Below are positions 16,090 through 26,620 of a stretch of 42,208 nucleotides of DNA, in pieces. Source of the DNA: Actinomycetes bacterium (GTDB taxonomy: Bacteria; Actinomycetota; Acidimicrobiia; Acidimicrobiales; Bog-793); contig JAJZZB010000012.1 of assembly GCA_021797795.1 (NCBI GenBank), positions 1 through 42,208 of the forward strand, written 5' to 3'. Position 1 is the first letter of the stretch. The number at the start of each line of letters is the position of its first letter. Both the position numbers and the translations under genes were made by a program. The notes below the pieces were generated by a model. It did not search any database. It saw only the letters and a program-made list of their open reading frames with translations, and was not told the DNA's origin.

Positions 16090-17631
16090 TCATTCCCACT
16101 CGATCGTGCCGGGGGGCTTCGAGGTGACGTCGTAGGTCACCCGGTTGACGCCCTCCACCTCTCCGATGATCCTCGTCGAGATCCGCTCGAGCAGCTCGTA
16201 GGGCAGCCGCGCCCAGTCGGCCGTCATGGCGTCCTCGGAGGTGACCGCCCGGATGACGATGGGGTAGGCGTAGGTGCGCTCGTCGCCCATCACGCCGACT
16301 GACCGGATCGCCGGCAGGACGGCGAAGTACTGCCACAGCTCCCGCTCGAGCCCCGCCTCGCGGACCTCCTCGAGGACGATCTCGTCGGCCCGGCGGAGGA
16401 TCTCGACCCGCTCTCGGGTCACCTCCCCGACGATGCGGACCGCCAGGCCGGGGCCGGGGAAGGGCTGGCGCCAGACGAGGTCCTCGGAGAGCCCGAGCTC
16501 GACCCCGACAGCTCGGACCTCGTCCTTGAACAGCAGGCGGAGCGGCTCGACGAGCTCGAGGTCCATCTCCTCGGGCAGGCCGCCGACGTTGTGGTGCGAC
16601 TTGATCGTGGCGGCGGCTTCGGTCCCCGACTCGATGACGTCGGGGTAGAGGGTGCCCTGGACGAGCTGGCGGACGTCGCTGCGCTCGCCGGCCACCTCCT
16701 CGAAGATCCGGATGAACAGCTCGCCGATGATCTTGCGCTTCTGCTCGGGGTCGGTGACGCCCTCGAGGGCGGCGAAGAAGCGCTGCTCGGCCTTCACGTG
16801 GACGAGGTCGACGTGGAACTGGCGGAGGAAGGCCGACTCGACCTGCTCGCCCTCGCCGGCCCGCATGAGTCCGGTGTCGACGAAGACGCAGGTGAGCTGG
16901 TTGCCGACCGCCTTGTGAACGAGGGCGGCGGCGACGGCCGAGTCGACTCCGCCCGACAGTGCGCACAGCACCCGCTCCGAGCCCACCTGCCGGCGGACCG
17001 CCTCGACAGAGGTCTCGATCACCGAGGTGTGCGTCCAGGTCGGCAGGCAGTCGCAGACCTCGAACAGGAAGCGCTTCAGCAGCTCCTGGCCCCGGGCGGT
17101 GTGGACCACCTCGGGATGGAACTGGACGCCGTAGATCCGCCGCTCCCCGTCCTCCAGGGCCGCCACCGGGACAGCTTCGGTCGCAGCGGTCACCCGGAAG
17201 CCGGACGGGGCGCTCACCATCGAGTCCCCGTGGCTCATCCAGACCGTCTCGGTGCCCTGCCAGCCGGCCATCAGCTCGGAGGAGTGCCCGAGCCGGCGGA
17301 GGGCGGTCCGCCCGTACTCGCCCGTCCCCGTCCGGGCCACCTGCCCGCCGAGCTGGCGCGTGAGCAGCTGGGCGCCGTAGCAGATGCCGAGGACGGGAAC
17401 TCCCCGGCCGTAGATCCCGGCGTCGACCTCGGGGGCGTTGTCGGCGTAGACCGACTTCGGCCCTCCCGAGAGGATGATGCCCTTCGGGCTGCGGGCGAGC
17501 ATCTCCTCGGCCGACGTGCTGGCGGGCACGATCTCGGAGTAGACGTGGGCCTCGCGCACCCGGCGGGCGATCAGCTGGGCGTACTGGGCGCCGAAGTCGA
17601 CGACGAGGACGGTGTCGAAGCTTCTCGCCAT
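16090..17631 (-). CDS. guaA: GMP synthase (glutamine-hydrolysing)
   Basis: Converts XMP to GMP using glutamine and ATP. The class I glutamine amidotransferase domain covers about residues 1-195 with the nucleophile C84 in GICYGAQLL and the HPEV histidine region. The ATP-pyrophosphatase domain follows with the P-loop [12 protein letters not shown] (about 230). The C-terminal dimerisation domain ends in the typical PPGTIEWE. The length of 513 is normal. The ATG at 17631 lies 6 bases after a TAGCGT box with no ribosome site, suggesting leaderless expression. Its 3' end is only 2 bases from the ISL3 fragment, so any original terminator has been lost. Confidence 0.97.
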   Translation of the reverse strand: MARSFDTVLVVDFGAQYAQLIARRVREAHVYSEIVPASTSAEEMLARSPKGIILSGGPKSVYADNAPEVDAGIYGRGVPVLGICYGAQLLTRQLGGQVARTGTGEYGRTALRRLGHSSELMAGWQGTETVWMSHGDSMVSAPSGFRVTAATEAVPVAALEDGERRIYGVQFHPEVVHTARGQELLKRFLFEVCDCLPTWTHTSVIETSVEAVRRQVGSERVLCALSGGVDSAVAAALVHKAVGNQLTCVFVDTGLMRAGEGEQVESAFLRQFHVDLVHVKAEQRFFAALEGVTDPEQKRKIIGELFIRIFEEVAGERSDVRQLVQGTLYPDVIESGTEAAATIKSHHNVGGLPEEMDLELVEPLRLLFKDEVRAVGVELGLSEDLVWRQPFPGPGLAVRIVGEVTRERVEILRRADEIVLEEVREAGLERELWQYFAVLPAIRSVGVMGDERTYAYPIVIRAVTSEDAMTADWARLPYELLERISTRIIGEVEGVNRVTYDVTSKPPGTIEWE

Positions 17632-17637
17632 CTCGCC

Positions 17638-17643
17638 ACGCTA
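17638..17643 (-). promoter_or_regulatory. Candidate leaderless -10 box of guaA
   Basis: TAGCGT on the minus strand lies 6 bases before the guaA ATG. No -35 consensus or Shine-Dalgarno is seen between it and the start. Confidence 0.4.
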
Positions 17644-17677
17644 CTTCGGCCCGGCCGGCCGGATCGCCCGAGGCGGC

Positions 17678-19504
17678 TCACATCAGGCTCTCCCGCCAGG
17701 CGGCGTGCAGCGAGGCGTAGTGCCCGGCTCCCTCGGCGAGCAGGCGTCCCGGCGGCCCGTCCTCGACGACGCGGCCCGCCTCGAGGACGAGGACGCGGTC
17801 GGCGATCTCGACGGTCGAGAGGCGGTGGGCGATGATGAGCGAGGTCCTCGAGGCGAGCACCGTCTTCAGCGCCGACTGGACGAGGCGCTCCATCGGGGCA
17901 TCCAGCGAGGAGCTCGCCTCGTCGAGGATGAGCACGGCCGGGTCGGCGAGGAAGGCGCGGGCGAGCGCCACGAGCTGGCGCTGTCCGGCCGAGAGGCGGG
18001 AGCCCGACTTGCCGACGTCGCTCTCGTATCCCGCGCCGAGCCCGGCGGCGAAGGAGTCGACCCCGACGGCGCGGGCGGCGGCGATCACCTGCTCCTCGGT
18101 GACCTCCGGCGCACCGAAGGCGATGTTCTCGGCCAGCGTCCCCGAGAAGATGAAGCTCTCCTGGGTCACCATCGCCACCGCCCGGCGCAGGCTCTGGGCG
18201 TCGAGGGCCGAGAGCGGGATGCCGTCGATCAGCACCTCGCCGTCGCTCGGGTCGTAGAAGCGGGCGAGCAGCCGGGCGACGGTCGACTTGCCCGCGCCGG
18301 TCGCCCCGAGGAGGGCGACGGTCTGGCCGGCCGGGATCTCGAGGTCGAAGCCCGAGAGGATGTCGGGCCCGTCCCGATAGGCGAAGCGCACGCGGTGGAA
18401 CGAGACGGCCCCCGCAAGCCCCCCGGCGGGCAGGGGCCTGCCGTGGGCGGGCATCGGGACGCCCGGCTCCTCGTCGAGGACGCCCGACAGCTTCTCGAAG
18501 CCGGCGGCGGCCGCCTGGAAGGAGTCGTAGAACTGGCTCACCTCGGCCAGCGGCTCGAAGAAGCGGCGGAGGTAGAGGACGAACGAGGCGAGGACGCCGA
18601 CCTCCATCTGTCCGTCGATCACCCGGAGCCCGCCGTAGAGCAGTACGGCGGCCGTCGTCAGGTTGCCGACGAGGACGATGCCGGGCCAGTAGATCCCGAG
18701 CAGGCGGAACGAATGGGTCATCGCCTGGCGGTAGCCCTCCGACAGCTGCTGGAACTGCTCGTCGTTGCGCTCCTGGCGCCGGAAGGCGTGGACGGCCCGG
18801 ACGCCGCGCAGCGACTCGGTGAAGTGGACGATGACGAGCGCGATGGCGTTGCGCGTCACCCGGTAGGCGGCCGTCGACTCCCTCGTGTACCAGCGCGTGA
18901 GGAAGGCGAGGGGGATGAAGCCGACGAGGCAGACGAGCCCGAGCGGCAGGTCGAGCGCGAGCAGGACGATCCCGACGCCGACGACCGACAGGACGGCGTT
19001 CACGAGGGTGTCGAGGCCGAGGGTGAACATGCTCTCGATCGACTCGAAGTCCGAGGTGAGCCGGGCGATCATCCGCCCGGTCGTGTAGCGCTCGTGGAAG
19101 GCGAGGCTGAGGCGCTGGAAGTGGGCGAAGACCCGCTCGCGCAGCTCGAGCAGGATCTCCTGGCCGACGCGGCCCGAGCCGGCGACGAAGACCCGGTACA
19201 AGAGCGCCTGGCCGAAGGCGCACACGACGATGGCGCCGGTGATGGCCCCGATCGGCAGGTAGTCGCCGCGCCGCACCCCCGCGATCCCCTTGTCGATCCC
19301 GAGGCCGACGAGGAAGGGGATCGCCATGGCGGCGAGGTTCGAGACGAGGATGGCCACACCGATGACCGTGAGCGGGCGGCGGTGGGGCGCCGCCAGGGAG
19401 GCGATGAGCCGGCGGGTGCGCCGGCGGAGCAGCCCGCTCCAGTGGGCCGGGACCTCCTCGACCTCCTCGGCGGCGATCCCGCGCCAGGCGTCCACCGTGC
19501 TCAC
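17678..19504 (-). CDS. ABC exporter half-transporter (catalytic subunit)
   Basis: Type IV ABC exporter half with six membrane helices (about 45-320) followed by a nucleotide-binding domain, 608 residues. Walker A is GATGAGKS (400-407), the Q-loop is TQESFIFS and Walker B is VLILDEA with the catalytic E529. The switch histidine is H560 in IAHRLST. The signature is LSAGQ (504-508) rather than LSGGQ. The partner encoded upstream has the complementary defects, so the two form a heterodimer. The GTG start at 19504 overlaps the partner's stop as GTGA. Substrate unknown; lipids or drugs are usual for this group. Confidence 0.93.
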   Translation of the reverse strand: MSTVDAWRGIAAEEVEEVPAHWSGLLRRRTRRLIASLAAPHRRPLTVIGVAILVSNLAAMAIPFLVGLGIDKGIAGVRRGDYLPIGAITGAIVVCAFGQALLYRVFVAGSGRVGQEILLELRERVFAHFQRLSLAFHERYTTGRMIARLTSDFESIESMFTLGLDTLVNAVLSVVGVGIVLLALDLPLGLVCLVGFIPLAFLTRWYTRESTAAYRVTRNAIALVIVHFTESLRGVRAVHAFRRQERNDEQFQQLSEGYRQAMTHSFRLLGIYWPGIVLVGNLTTAAVLLYGGLRVIDGQMEVGVLASFVLYLRRFFEPLAEVSQFYDSFQAAAAGFEKLSGVLDEEPGVPMPAHGRPLPAGGLAGAVSFHRVRFAYRDGPDILSGFDLEIPAGQTVALLGATGAGKSTVARLLARFYDPSDGEVLIDGIPLSALDAQSLRRAVAMVTQESFIFSGTLAENIAFGAPEVTEEQVIAAARAVGVDSFAAGLGAGYESDVGKSGSRLSAGQRQLVALARAFLADPAVLILDEASSSLDAPMERLVQSALKTVLASRTSLIIAHRLSTVEIADRVLVLEAGRVVEDGPPGRLLAEGAGHYASLHAAWRESLM

Positions 19505-21267
19505 CGGACCGGCCCGGCGTCCTTCGCGACCGCCAGCACCCTCGCGTACTCCGGTCGCTCCATCAGCTCGTGGTGGGTCCCCACGGCCGCCAGCACCCCG
19601 TGGTGGAGCAGGGCCACCCGGTCGGCGAGGGCGACCGTCGAGGGCCGGTGGACGACGAGCAGCGCAGTCGTTCCCTGGAGGACCCGCCCGAGCGCCTCCT
19701 CGACGAGGGCCTCGGTGTTGACGTCGAGGGCCGAGAGCGGGTCGTCGAGGACGAGCACCGACGGCCGCGCCACGACGGCACGGGCGAGCGCCAGGCGCTG
19801 GCGCTGGCCACCCGAGAGCGAGAGGCCCTGCTCGCCGACGCGGGTGTCGAGCCCCCAGGGCAGGTCGTAGACGAAACCGGCCTGGGCGACCGCCAGGGCG
19901 TCGGCGATCTCCTGGTCACTCGCCTCCGGGCGGCCGAGGATGACGTTCTCCCGCACGCTCATCGAGAACAGGATCGGCTCCTCGAAGACGACCGAGACGT
20001 GGCGGCGGAGCGAGTCGAGCTCGAGATCTCGCACGTCGGCCCCGTCGAGGGTGATCCTGCCGGAGGTGACGTCGTACAGCCGTGCCGGCAGCGCCGCCAG
20101 CGTGCTCTTGCCCGAGCCGGTGAGGCCGACGATGGCGACCGTCTCGCCCGGCTCGATGACGAGCTCGACGTCGCGCAGCACGGGGCGGTCGCTGCCGGGG
20201 TAGGTGAAGCCCACGTGCTCGAAGCCGAGCCGCCCCTTCGCCCGGCCGAGGGGGACGGCGCCGGGGCGGTCGGCGACCACCTGCGGCGCGTCGAAGATCT
20301 CGCAGACGCGGTCGGCGGCCGTGGCGGCCTGCTGCGCCATCGAGAGGATCCAGCCGAGGTCGATGATGGGGAACTGCAGCAGCACGAGCAGCGAGGCAAA
20401 GGCGACGAGCGCGCCGATGGAGAGGGAGCCCTTCGCGACAGCGATCCCGCCGACGAGGACGGCGAAGGCCATCGTCAGGTTCGGGACGAGGGTGAGCCAC
20501 CCCCAAAAGCGGGCGCGGAGCCGGACGAGCTCGAGCGAGGAGAGACGCAGCGTCCTCGCCGAGGTGCCGAAGCGCTCCTGCATGAGGGGAGCTCGCCCGA
20601 ATGCCTTCACCACCCTCATCCCCGTCGCCGACTCCTCGGTGATGGTGGCGAGGTCGCCCTGCTGGTCCTGGACGCGGCGGGAGACGAGCGAGTACCCAGA
20701 TCCGAAGCGCTTGGCGAGCCAGATGACCGGGAGGGTCGTCACGAGCACCACGGCGCCGAGCGGCACGTAGGTGGCGAACAGCAACGCCATCACGGCGGCG
20801 TACTGGAGGCCGTCGACGATGAAGTAGATCGCCCCGAAGCCGAAGAACCGCCGGATGGTCGAGAGGTCGGTCGTCGCCCTCGACAGCAGCTGACCGGTCT
20901 GCCAGCGGTCGTGGAACTCGACCGCCAGGCGCTGCAGCCGTGCGTACAGGTCGTCTCGGATCTGCCGCTCGACGTGCTGGATGGCGACCGCCTGCACCCG
21001 TCTGCGGGCGACGATGAGGGCCGCCTCGGCGATGCCGAGGCCGAGGGCGATGAAGAACATCGGCACGAGCGCCGCCCGGTCGTGGTGCCCGATCGGCCCG
21101 TCGACGACGGCCTCGAGGACGAGCGGGATGAGGGTGCTGGCGGCCACGGCGGCCACGGCGGCCACGAGCATCACGAGCATCTGGATGCGGTAAGGCCGGA
21201 CGAAGCCCCGGAGGCGCCACAGCGATGCGTAGGTGGACGCGCCGGTTCCACGTCCGCGCCTCGCCAT
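19501..21267 (-). CDS. ABC exporter half-transporter (degenerate-site subunit)
   Basis: The partner of the downstream ABC half, 588 residues, with membrane helices about 28-310 and a nucleotide-binding domain. Walker A is GLTGSGKST (381-389), the signature is LSGGQ (484-488) and the switch histidine is H540 (VVHRPST). Walker B is VLVLDDP, with D509 in place of the catalytic glutamate, and the Q-loop reads VFEEP with glutamate at 429. With the partner's LSAGQ this builds one degenerate and one active ATP site, the TM287/288 pattern. I start it at ATG 21267 because TACGGT lies 7 bases upstream; a GTG at 21276 is the alternative. A (GCGGCCACG)-type triplet repeat in the first helix encodes VAAVAAVAA. 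Confidence 0.93.
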   Translation of the reverse strand: MARRGRGTGASTYASLWRLRGFVRPYRIQMLVMLVAAVAAVAASTLIPLVLEAVVDGPIGHHDRAALVPMFFIALGLGIAEAALIVARRRVQAVAIQHVERQIRDDLYARLQRLAVEFHDRWQTGQLLSRATTDLSTIRRFFGFGAIYFIVDGLQYAAVMALLFATYVPLGAVVLVTTLPVIWLAKRFGSGYSLVSRRVQDQQGDLATITEESATGMRVVKAFGRAPLMQERFGTSARTLRLSSLELVRLRARFWGWLTLVPNLTMAFAVLVGGIAVAKGSLSIGALVAFASLLVLLQFPIIDLGWILSMAQQAATAADRVCEIFDAPQVVADRPGAVPLGRAKGRLGFEHVGFTYPGSDRPVLRDVELVIEPGETVAIVGLTGSGKSTLAALPARLYDVTSGRITLDGADVRDLELDSLRRHVSVVFEEPILFSMSVRENVILGRPEASDQEIADALAVAQAGFVYDLPWGLDTRVGEQGLSLSGGQRQRLALARAVVARPSVLVLDDPLSALDVNTEALVEEALGRVLQGTTALLVVHRPSTVALADRVALLHHGVLAAVGTHHELMERPEYARVLAVAKDAGPVR

Positions 21268-21274
21268 GGCTGAG

Positions 21275-21280
21275 ACCGTA
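21275..21280 (-). promoter_or_regulatory. Candidate leaderless -10 box of the ABC exporter pair
   Basis: TACGGT on the minus strand lies 7 bases before the ATG at 21267. The 120-base gap to guaB3 shows that the ABC pair can have its own promoter. Confidence 0.4.
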
Positions 21281-21387
21281 CCGCGGCCGCCGCCGGCTCC
21301 CGGACGGTCAGTCACCGGCAAAGAGCACCGCCCGAAGGGCGGGCCGAGCGGGGTCGTCGGAAAGGGGCTGTCCTCGGACCGCCGCGC

Positions 21388-22491
21388 TCAGCGGCGACAG
21401 GTGACCACGTCCGCCTTGTGGAACTCCCTCAAGGTCTCATAGCCGCACATCGCCATGGCGGCCCGCAGCGCGCCGAACAGGTTGGCCCGGCCGTCCCCGG
21501 ACGGGGCCGGGCCGACGAGAACCTCGGCGAGGCTGCCGGCCGGCTCGACGGGGCGCCGCCCACCGCGGGGCAGGGTGGGATGGACGGCGGTCATCGGCCA
21601 GGTGAATCCCCGGCCCGGAGCTCCCGCGGCGGCCGCCAGCGGCTCGCCGAGGACGACGGCGTCGGCCCCACAGGCGATCGCCCTCGTGATGTCACCACCC
21701 CGCAGCAGGCCGCCCCGGGCGATCACCTGGGCGTAGACGCCCGTCTCCTCGAGGTGGCGCGAGCGGGCGGCCGCCGCGTCGGCGATGGCCGTGCCGAGGG
21801 GGGCCCCGATGCCGAGCACCGCCGAGGTCGTGGCAGCGTCGGCCGAGCCGACGAGCACCCCGACCGCTCCCGTCCGCATGAGGTGGAGAGCGGCGTGGTA
21901 GGAGGTGCAGCCGCCGACGAGGACCGGGATGTCGTACTCCCGGATGAAGCGCTTCAGGTTGAGCGGCTCTCGGCGCTTGGAGACGTGCTCGGCCGAGACG
22001 ACGACGCCCTCGATGACGAGCAGGTCGAGCTCGGCGTCGACCACCGCCTTGGCGAACTCGGCGGTCCGCTGGGGGCTGAGGGCACCGCAGGTGACGACCC
22101 CGGCACCCGCGACCTGGCGGATCCGGGCCGTGACGAGCTCGGCCTTCACCGGTTCGGCGTAGGCCTCGCGCAGGACCCGGGTCGCCTGCTCGTCGCTTGC
22201 GTCGGCGATCCGCTCGTAGACCGGCTCGGGGTCCTCGTGACGCGTCCAGAGGCCCTCCAGGTTGAGCACCCCGAGCCCACCCAGGCGGGCGAGCTCGACG
22301 GCCCGGTCAGGGCTCGCCACCGAGTCGACGGCGGCCGAGAGGAAGGGAAGCTCGTTGCGATACCCCTCGATCGCCCACGAGAGGTCGACCTCCTCGGGGT
22401 CACGCGTCCGCCTCGTCGGGACGACGGCGAGGTCGTCGAGCTGGTAGCCGCGGCGGCCCGACTTGCCGATGCCGATGTCGATCTCTGCCAC
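21388..22491 (-). CDS. guaB3: GuaB3-type IMP dehydrogenase-like protein
   Basis: A 367-residue (beta/alpha)8 barrel of the IMPDH/GMP reductase superfamily without the CBS domains. The N-terminus IDIGIGKSGRRGYQLDD and VVPTRRTRDPEEVDL, and the later LGIGAPLGTAIADAAAARSR, are typical of the actinobacterial GuaB3 group. In the position of the IMPDH catalytic cysteine loop it reads GSADAATTS, with alanine at 220, so ordinary IMPDH chemistry is unlikely. The biochemical role of GuaB3 is not settled to my knowledge. The GTG at 22491 gives the family N-terminus. A TAGGCT box, which includes the upstream gene's stop codon, lies 8 bases before it. Confidence 0.87.
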   Translation of the reverse strand: MAEIDIGIGKSGRRGYQLDDLAVVPTRRTRDPEEVDLSWAIEGYRNELPFLSAAVDSVASPDRAVELARLGGLGVLNLEGLWTRHEDPEPVYERIADASDEQATRVLREAYAEPVKAELVTARIRQVAGAGVVTCGALSPQRTAEFAKAVVDAELDLLVIEGVVVSAEHVSKRREPLNLKRFIREYDIPVLVGGCTSYHAALHLMRTGAVGVLVGSADAATTSAVLGIGAPLGTAIADAAAARSRHLEETGVYAQVIARGGLLRGGDITRAIACGADAVVLGEPLAAAAGAPGRGFTWPMTAVHPTLPRGGRRPVEPAGSLAEVLVGPAPSGDGRANLFGALRAAMAMCGYETLREFHKADVVTCRR

Positions 22492-22499
22492 TCCGGGGG

Positions 22500-22505
22500 A
22501 GCCTA
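22500..22505 (-). promoter_or_regulatory. Candidate leaderless -10 box of guaB3
   Basis: TAGGCT on the minus strand lies 8 bases before the guaB3 GTG. Its first three bases, TAG, are the stop codon of the NUDIX gene. There is no usable ribosome site in the gap. Confidence 0.4.
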
Positions 22506-23195
22506 GCTGTGGGTGGCGAGGCGCTCGAGGAACGAGACGAGGATCCGGGCGCTGGCCCCCCAGCACAGGTCCTCGCCGAGGTCGAAGAAGGACATCCGCC
22601 AGACGCGCCGGTCAGGGTGCACCCACAGCTCCTCCCAGTACCTGCTCGGGTCGGCCAGCTCTGCGAGTGGCGTGACGAGGACGGCGTCCACCTCGTCGGG
22701 GTTCGCCTCGAACCTCGGCGCCCCCGACACCTCGGCGACGACGGGCACGATCCCCTCGGGGAGCGACGCCCTCGACACCGGGGGCAGCGTCCCCCGCAGC
22801 ACGACGGCGTCGGCGGGCAGGCGCACCTCCTCGAAGGCCTCCCGGAGGGCCGCCTCGGCCGGTGTCTCCCCCGGTTCGAGGCGACCGCCCGGGAAGGCGA
22901 TCTCGCCGGGATTGGCCCGCATGTGCTCCGCCCGCCGGATGAGCGCCACGGCCGGGCTGGCGGAGGGGGCGTCGAGCAGTGCCACGAGGACGGCGGCCGC
23001 CACCTTGTGCTCGGCCTGCTCGAGCCCGGACACCGGTTCGAGGCCGGCCGGGCCGCCGGGGAAGACGCGGCGGATGTGCTCGAACGAGAGCACCTCGGCC
23101 GCTTCGTCGGCTCCCATGGCGACGAAGCGGGCCTGAGGCGGCACGCGCTCGGCGCCCGGCGGCCGGGGAATCTGCTGGCGGAACGACGTCACCAC
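22503..23195 (-). CDS. NUDIX hydrolase, CoA pyrophosphatase-like
   Basis: A 230-residue NUDIX enzyme of the NudL/YeaB type that probably cleaves coenzyme A or related diphosphates. The Nudix box runs from G104 in GGRLEPGE through REAFEEVRL (118-126), with arginine where the usual glycine stands near its end. The preceding RRAEHMRANPGEIAFPGG is the characteristic CoA-pyrophosphatase strand. The N-terminus contains QIPRPPGAE, a short motif I associate with actinobacterial members. The GTG at 23195 is chosen because GGAGGG lies 6 bases upstream; a second GTG follows at once at 23192. Confidence 0.85.
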   Translation of the reverse strand: MVTSFRQQIPRPPGAERVPPQARFVAMGADEAAEVLSFEHIRRVFPGGPAGLEPVSGLEQAEHKVAAAVLVALLDAPSASPAVALIRRAEHMRANPGEIAFPGGRLEPGETPAEAALREAFEEVRLPADAVVLRGTLPPVSRASLPEGIVPVVAEVSGAPRFEANPDEVDAVLVTPLAELADPSRYWEELWVHPDRRVWRMSFFDLGEDLCWGASARILVSFLERLATHS

Positions 23196-23518
23196 GAGCC
23201 GCCCTCCCCCCGCCTGCACAGCGGGCGGCAGCGCCTACCCCGGCCGGCTCCCGGCAGGGGGCGGCTGCCCCGGCCTGGCGGCACGGCACTCGCCCGCCGC
23301 ATGCCGTCGAACAGGTCGCCACCTCCTTGTCGAGGGCTCCGAGAGCCGCTCACCGCACACCGCCCGGCCACCGGGGTCGCGACGCCGTGCGCCGGCGGGC
23401 TCCGACGCCATGAGGGTCCGAGGGCGCCGGGGCCGGGACAGGCCGGGACGCGCTCCGGCCGGGCCCCTCGGGACCCGGCCGGAGCACTGGCCGATGTGGC
23501 CCTAGGGATCGGAGCCGG
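23196..23518. other. Intergenic region between groEL and the NUDIX gene
   Basis: 323 bases without a supported gene. The groEL terminator occupies 23452-23485. On the minus strand there is an AAGGAGG near 23323-23329 next to a GTG, but the frame it opens is only a shadow of the NUDIX gene. No promoter box could be assigned with confidence. Confidence 0.5.
23452..23485 (-). terminator. Strong hairpin terminator of groEL
   Basis: GCTCCGGCCGGG (23452-23463) pairs over 12 bases with CCCGGCCGGAGC (23474-23485) around a 10-base loop. It begins 34 bases after the groEL stop. There is no T tract on either side, as is common for hairpin terminators in very GC-rich actinobacteria. Confidence 0.75.
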
Positions 23519-25147
<1,629 letters not shown>

Positions 25148-25441
25148 CTACTTGTTCACCTTGGCCAGCACGTCGCGGCTCGAGAGGATCAGCAGGTCCT
25201 CGCCGTCGATGGTGATCTCGGTGCCGCCGTACTTCGAGTACACGACCTTGTCGCCGACGGCGACGTCGAGGGGGATGAGCTCGCCGGTGTTGTCGGCACG
25301 CCGGCCGGGTCCGACCGCCAGCACCTCGCCCTGCTGGGGCTTCTCCTTGGCGGTGTCGGGGATCACGAGGCCGGATGCCGTCGTCTCCTCCGACTCGCTC
25401 GGCCGGACAACGATGCGATCGTCAAGGGGCTGCAGTGTCAT
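25148..25441 (-). CDS. groS: Co-chaperonin GroES (Cpn10)
   Basis: The 97-residue heptameric lid of the GroEL chamber. It starts [15 protein letters not shown], has the mobile loop around [20 protein letters not shown] (about 16-36) and ends with the [14 protein letters not shown] strand. A good AGGAGG lies 8 bases before the ATG at 25441. It is the first gene of the heat-shock operon, with CIRCE in its 5' leader. Confidence 0.98.
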   Translation of the reverse strand: MTLQPLDDRIVVRPSESEETTASGLVIPDTAKEKPQQGEVLAVGPGRRADNTGELIPLDVAVGDKVVYSKYGGTEITIDGEDLLILSSRDVLAKVNK

Positions 25442-25466
25442 TGAAGGGGCCTCCTCTTTGGCTCCG

Positions 25467-25493
25467 TTAGCACTCTCACGTTCTGAGTGCCAA
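25467..25493. promoter_or_regulatory. CIRCE operator (HrcA binding site)
   Basis: TTAGCACTC (25467-25475), 9 bases, then GAGTGCCAA (25485-25493): the CIRCE consensus with one mismatch in the right arm. It lies 26 bases before the groES start and overlaps the predicted transcription start, so HrcA bound here would block groES-groEL transcription until heat shock. An isolated GAGTGCCAA half site recurs at 25533-25541. Confidence 0.95.
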
Positions 25494-25521
25494 CGATACC
25501 AACTCCGGCGGCGGCTGGCAA
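25493..25521 (-). promoter_or_regulatory. groES-groEL promoter
   Basis: On the minus strand TTGCCA (25521-25516) and TATCGT (25498-25493) are separated by exactly 17 bases. The -10 ends at the edge of CIRCE. This is a sigma-A type promoter and the geometry fits repression by HrcA. Confidence 0.65.
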
Positions 25522-25567
25522 CCAGGAGCCGAGAGTGCCAAAGAGCCAGCTCAGCGACTCCGGAAGG

Positions 25568-26620
25568 TCAGGCGCGGCGGGTCGACCCCGGTTCCGCGAA
25601 CCCGAGCCCGGGCTCCGCACCGGCGTCCATCGCCGTCGTACGGCCGGCGACGAGGCGGAAGTAGCCCGCCGAGGCGATCATTGCGGCGTTGTCGGTGCAC
25701 ATCGCCCTCGAGGGGAGGAAGATCCCGAGCCCCGCCCCGAGGGCCGCCTCGGCCGCCCGGCGGCGCAGCTCGGAGTTGGCCGCCACGCCGCCGGCCAGGC
25801 AGATCCCCTTGGCCCGGCTCCGGGCCGCCGCCTCGAGCGTCTTGCGGACGAGGACGTCGACGACGGCGTCCTGGAAGGAGGCGGCGACGTCCTCGGTCGC
25901 CACCTCGGGATGGCTGTCGACGTAGTTCACGACCGCCGTCTTCAGCCCCGAGAAGGAAAAGTCGAGGCTCCCCTCGAGCAGCGCCCGGGGGAAGCGGACC
26001 GAGGAGGGGTCGCCGGCGACCGCCGTCCGGTCGATCGCCGGACCGCCCGGATAGCCGAGGCCGAGGAAGCGGGCGACCTTGTCGAAGGCCTCCCCGGCGG
26101 CATCGTCGCGTGTCCTGCCGAGCACCTCGTAGCGGCCGGGAGCGTCCATGCGCACGAGCAGGGTGTGCCCGCCCGAGACGAGGAGCACGACGACGGGGAG
26201 CTCGAGGTCGGGCTCCTCGAGGAGGGAGGCGTAGAGGTGACCCTCGAGGTGGTTCACGCCGACAAAGGGGACCTCCCAGGCCATGGCCAGCGACTTGGCG
26301 GCCGAGATCCCGACGAGCAACGCCCCGACGAGGCCAGGCCCGACGGTGGCGGCGACGGCATCGACCGGGCGCTTCCCGCGGCCGTCGGGGCCGAGCCCGG
26401 CTCCCGCCAGGGCCTCGGTGACGACCGGGACGATGAGCTCGGTGTGGGCCCTGCTCGCGAGCTCGGGGACGACACCGCCGTAACGGGCATGCAGGTCGAT
26501 CTGGCTCGAGACGACAGAGGAGACGACCGTCCTGCCGTCGTCGACGACGGAGGCCGCCGTCTCGTCGCAGGAGGTCTCGATGGCGAGCACACGCCTCGGG
26601 GCCGCGGGCGGGGCGCTCAC
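25568..26620 (-). CDS. tsaD: tRNA N6-threonylcarbamoyltransferase TsaD
   Basis: Transfers the threonylcarbamoyl group to A37 of tRNAs that read ANN codons, working with TsaB and TsaE. The N-terminus [11 protein letters not shown] (11-21), the metal-binding H124 and H128 in [14 protein letters not shown] and the C-terminal [12 protein letters not shown] and CTDNAAMIA are diagnostic. The length is 350. The GTG at 26620 overlaps the rimI stop as GTGA. It is the last gene of the tsaE-tsaB-rimI-tsaD run. Confidence 0.97.
   Translation of the reverse strand: MSAPPAAPRRVLAIETSCDETAASVVDDGRTVVSSVVSSQIDLHARYGGVVPELASRAHTELIVPVVTEALAGAGLGPDGRGKRPVDAVAATVGPGLVGALLVGISAAKSLAMAWEVPFVGVNHLEGHLYASLLEEPDLELPVVVLLVSGGHTLLVRMDAPGRYEVLGRTRDDAAGEAFDKVARFLGLGYPGGPAIDRTAVAGDPSSVRFPRALLEGSLDFSFSGLKTAVVNYVDSHPEVATEDVAASFQDAVVDVLVRKTLEAAARSRAKGICLAGGVAANSELRRRAAEAALGAGLGIFLPSRAMCTDNAAMIASAGYFRLVAGRTTAMDAGAEPGLGFAEPGSTRRA

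Noticed and set aside
14849-16966. A 705-residue minus-strand frame across the pseudogene region
   Set aside because: It is antisense or frame-shifted to guaA and the remnants, with arginine/proline/glycine-rich shadow composition and no motif.
23189-23371. Small minus-strand frame preceded by AAGGAGG upstream of the NUDIX gene
   Set aside because: The peptide is a low-complexity Arg/Gly/Pro sequence and the ribosome-like site is not correctly placed for a convincing start.
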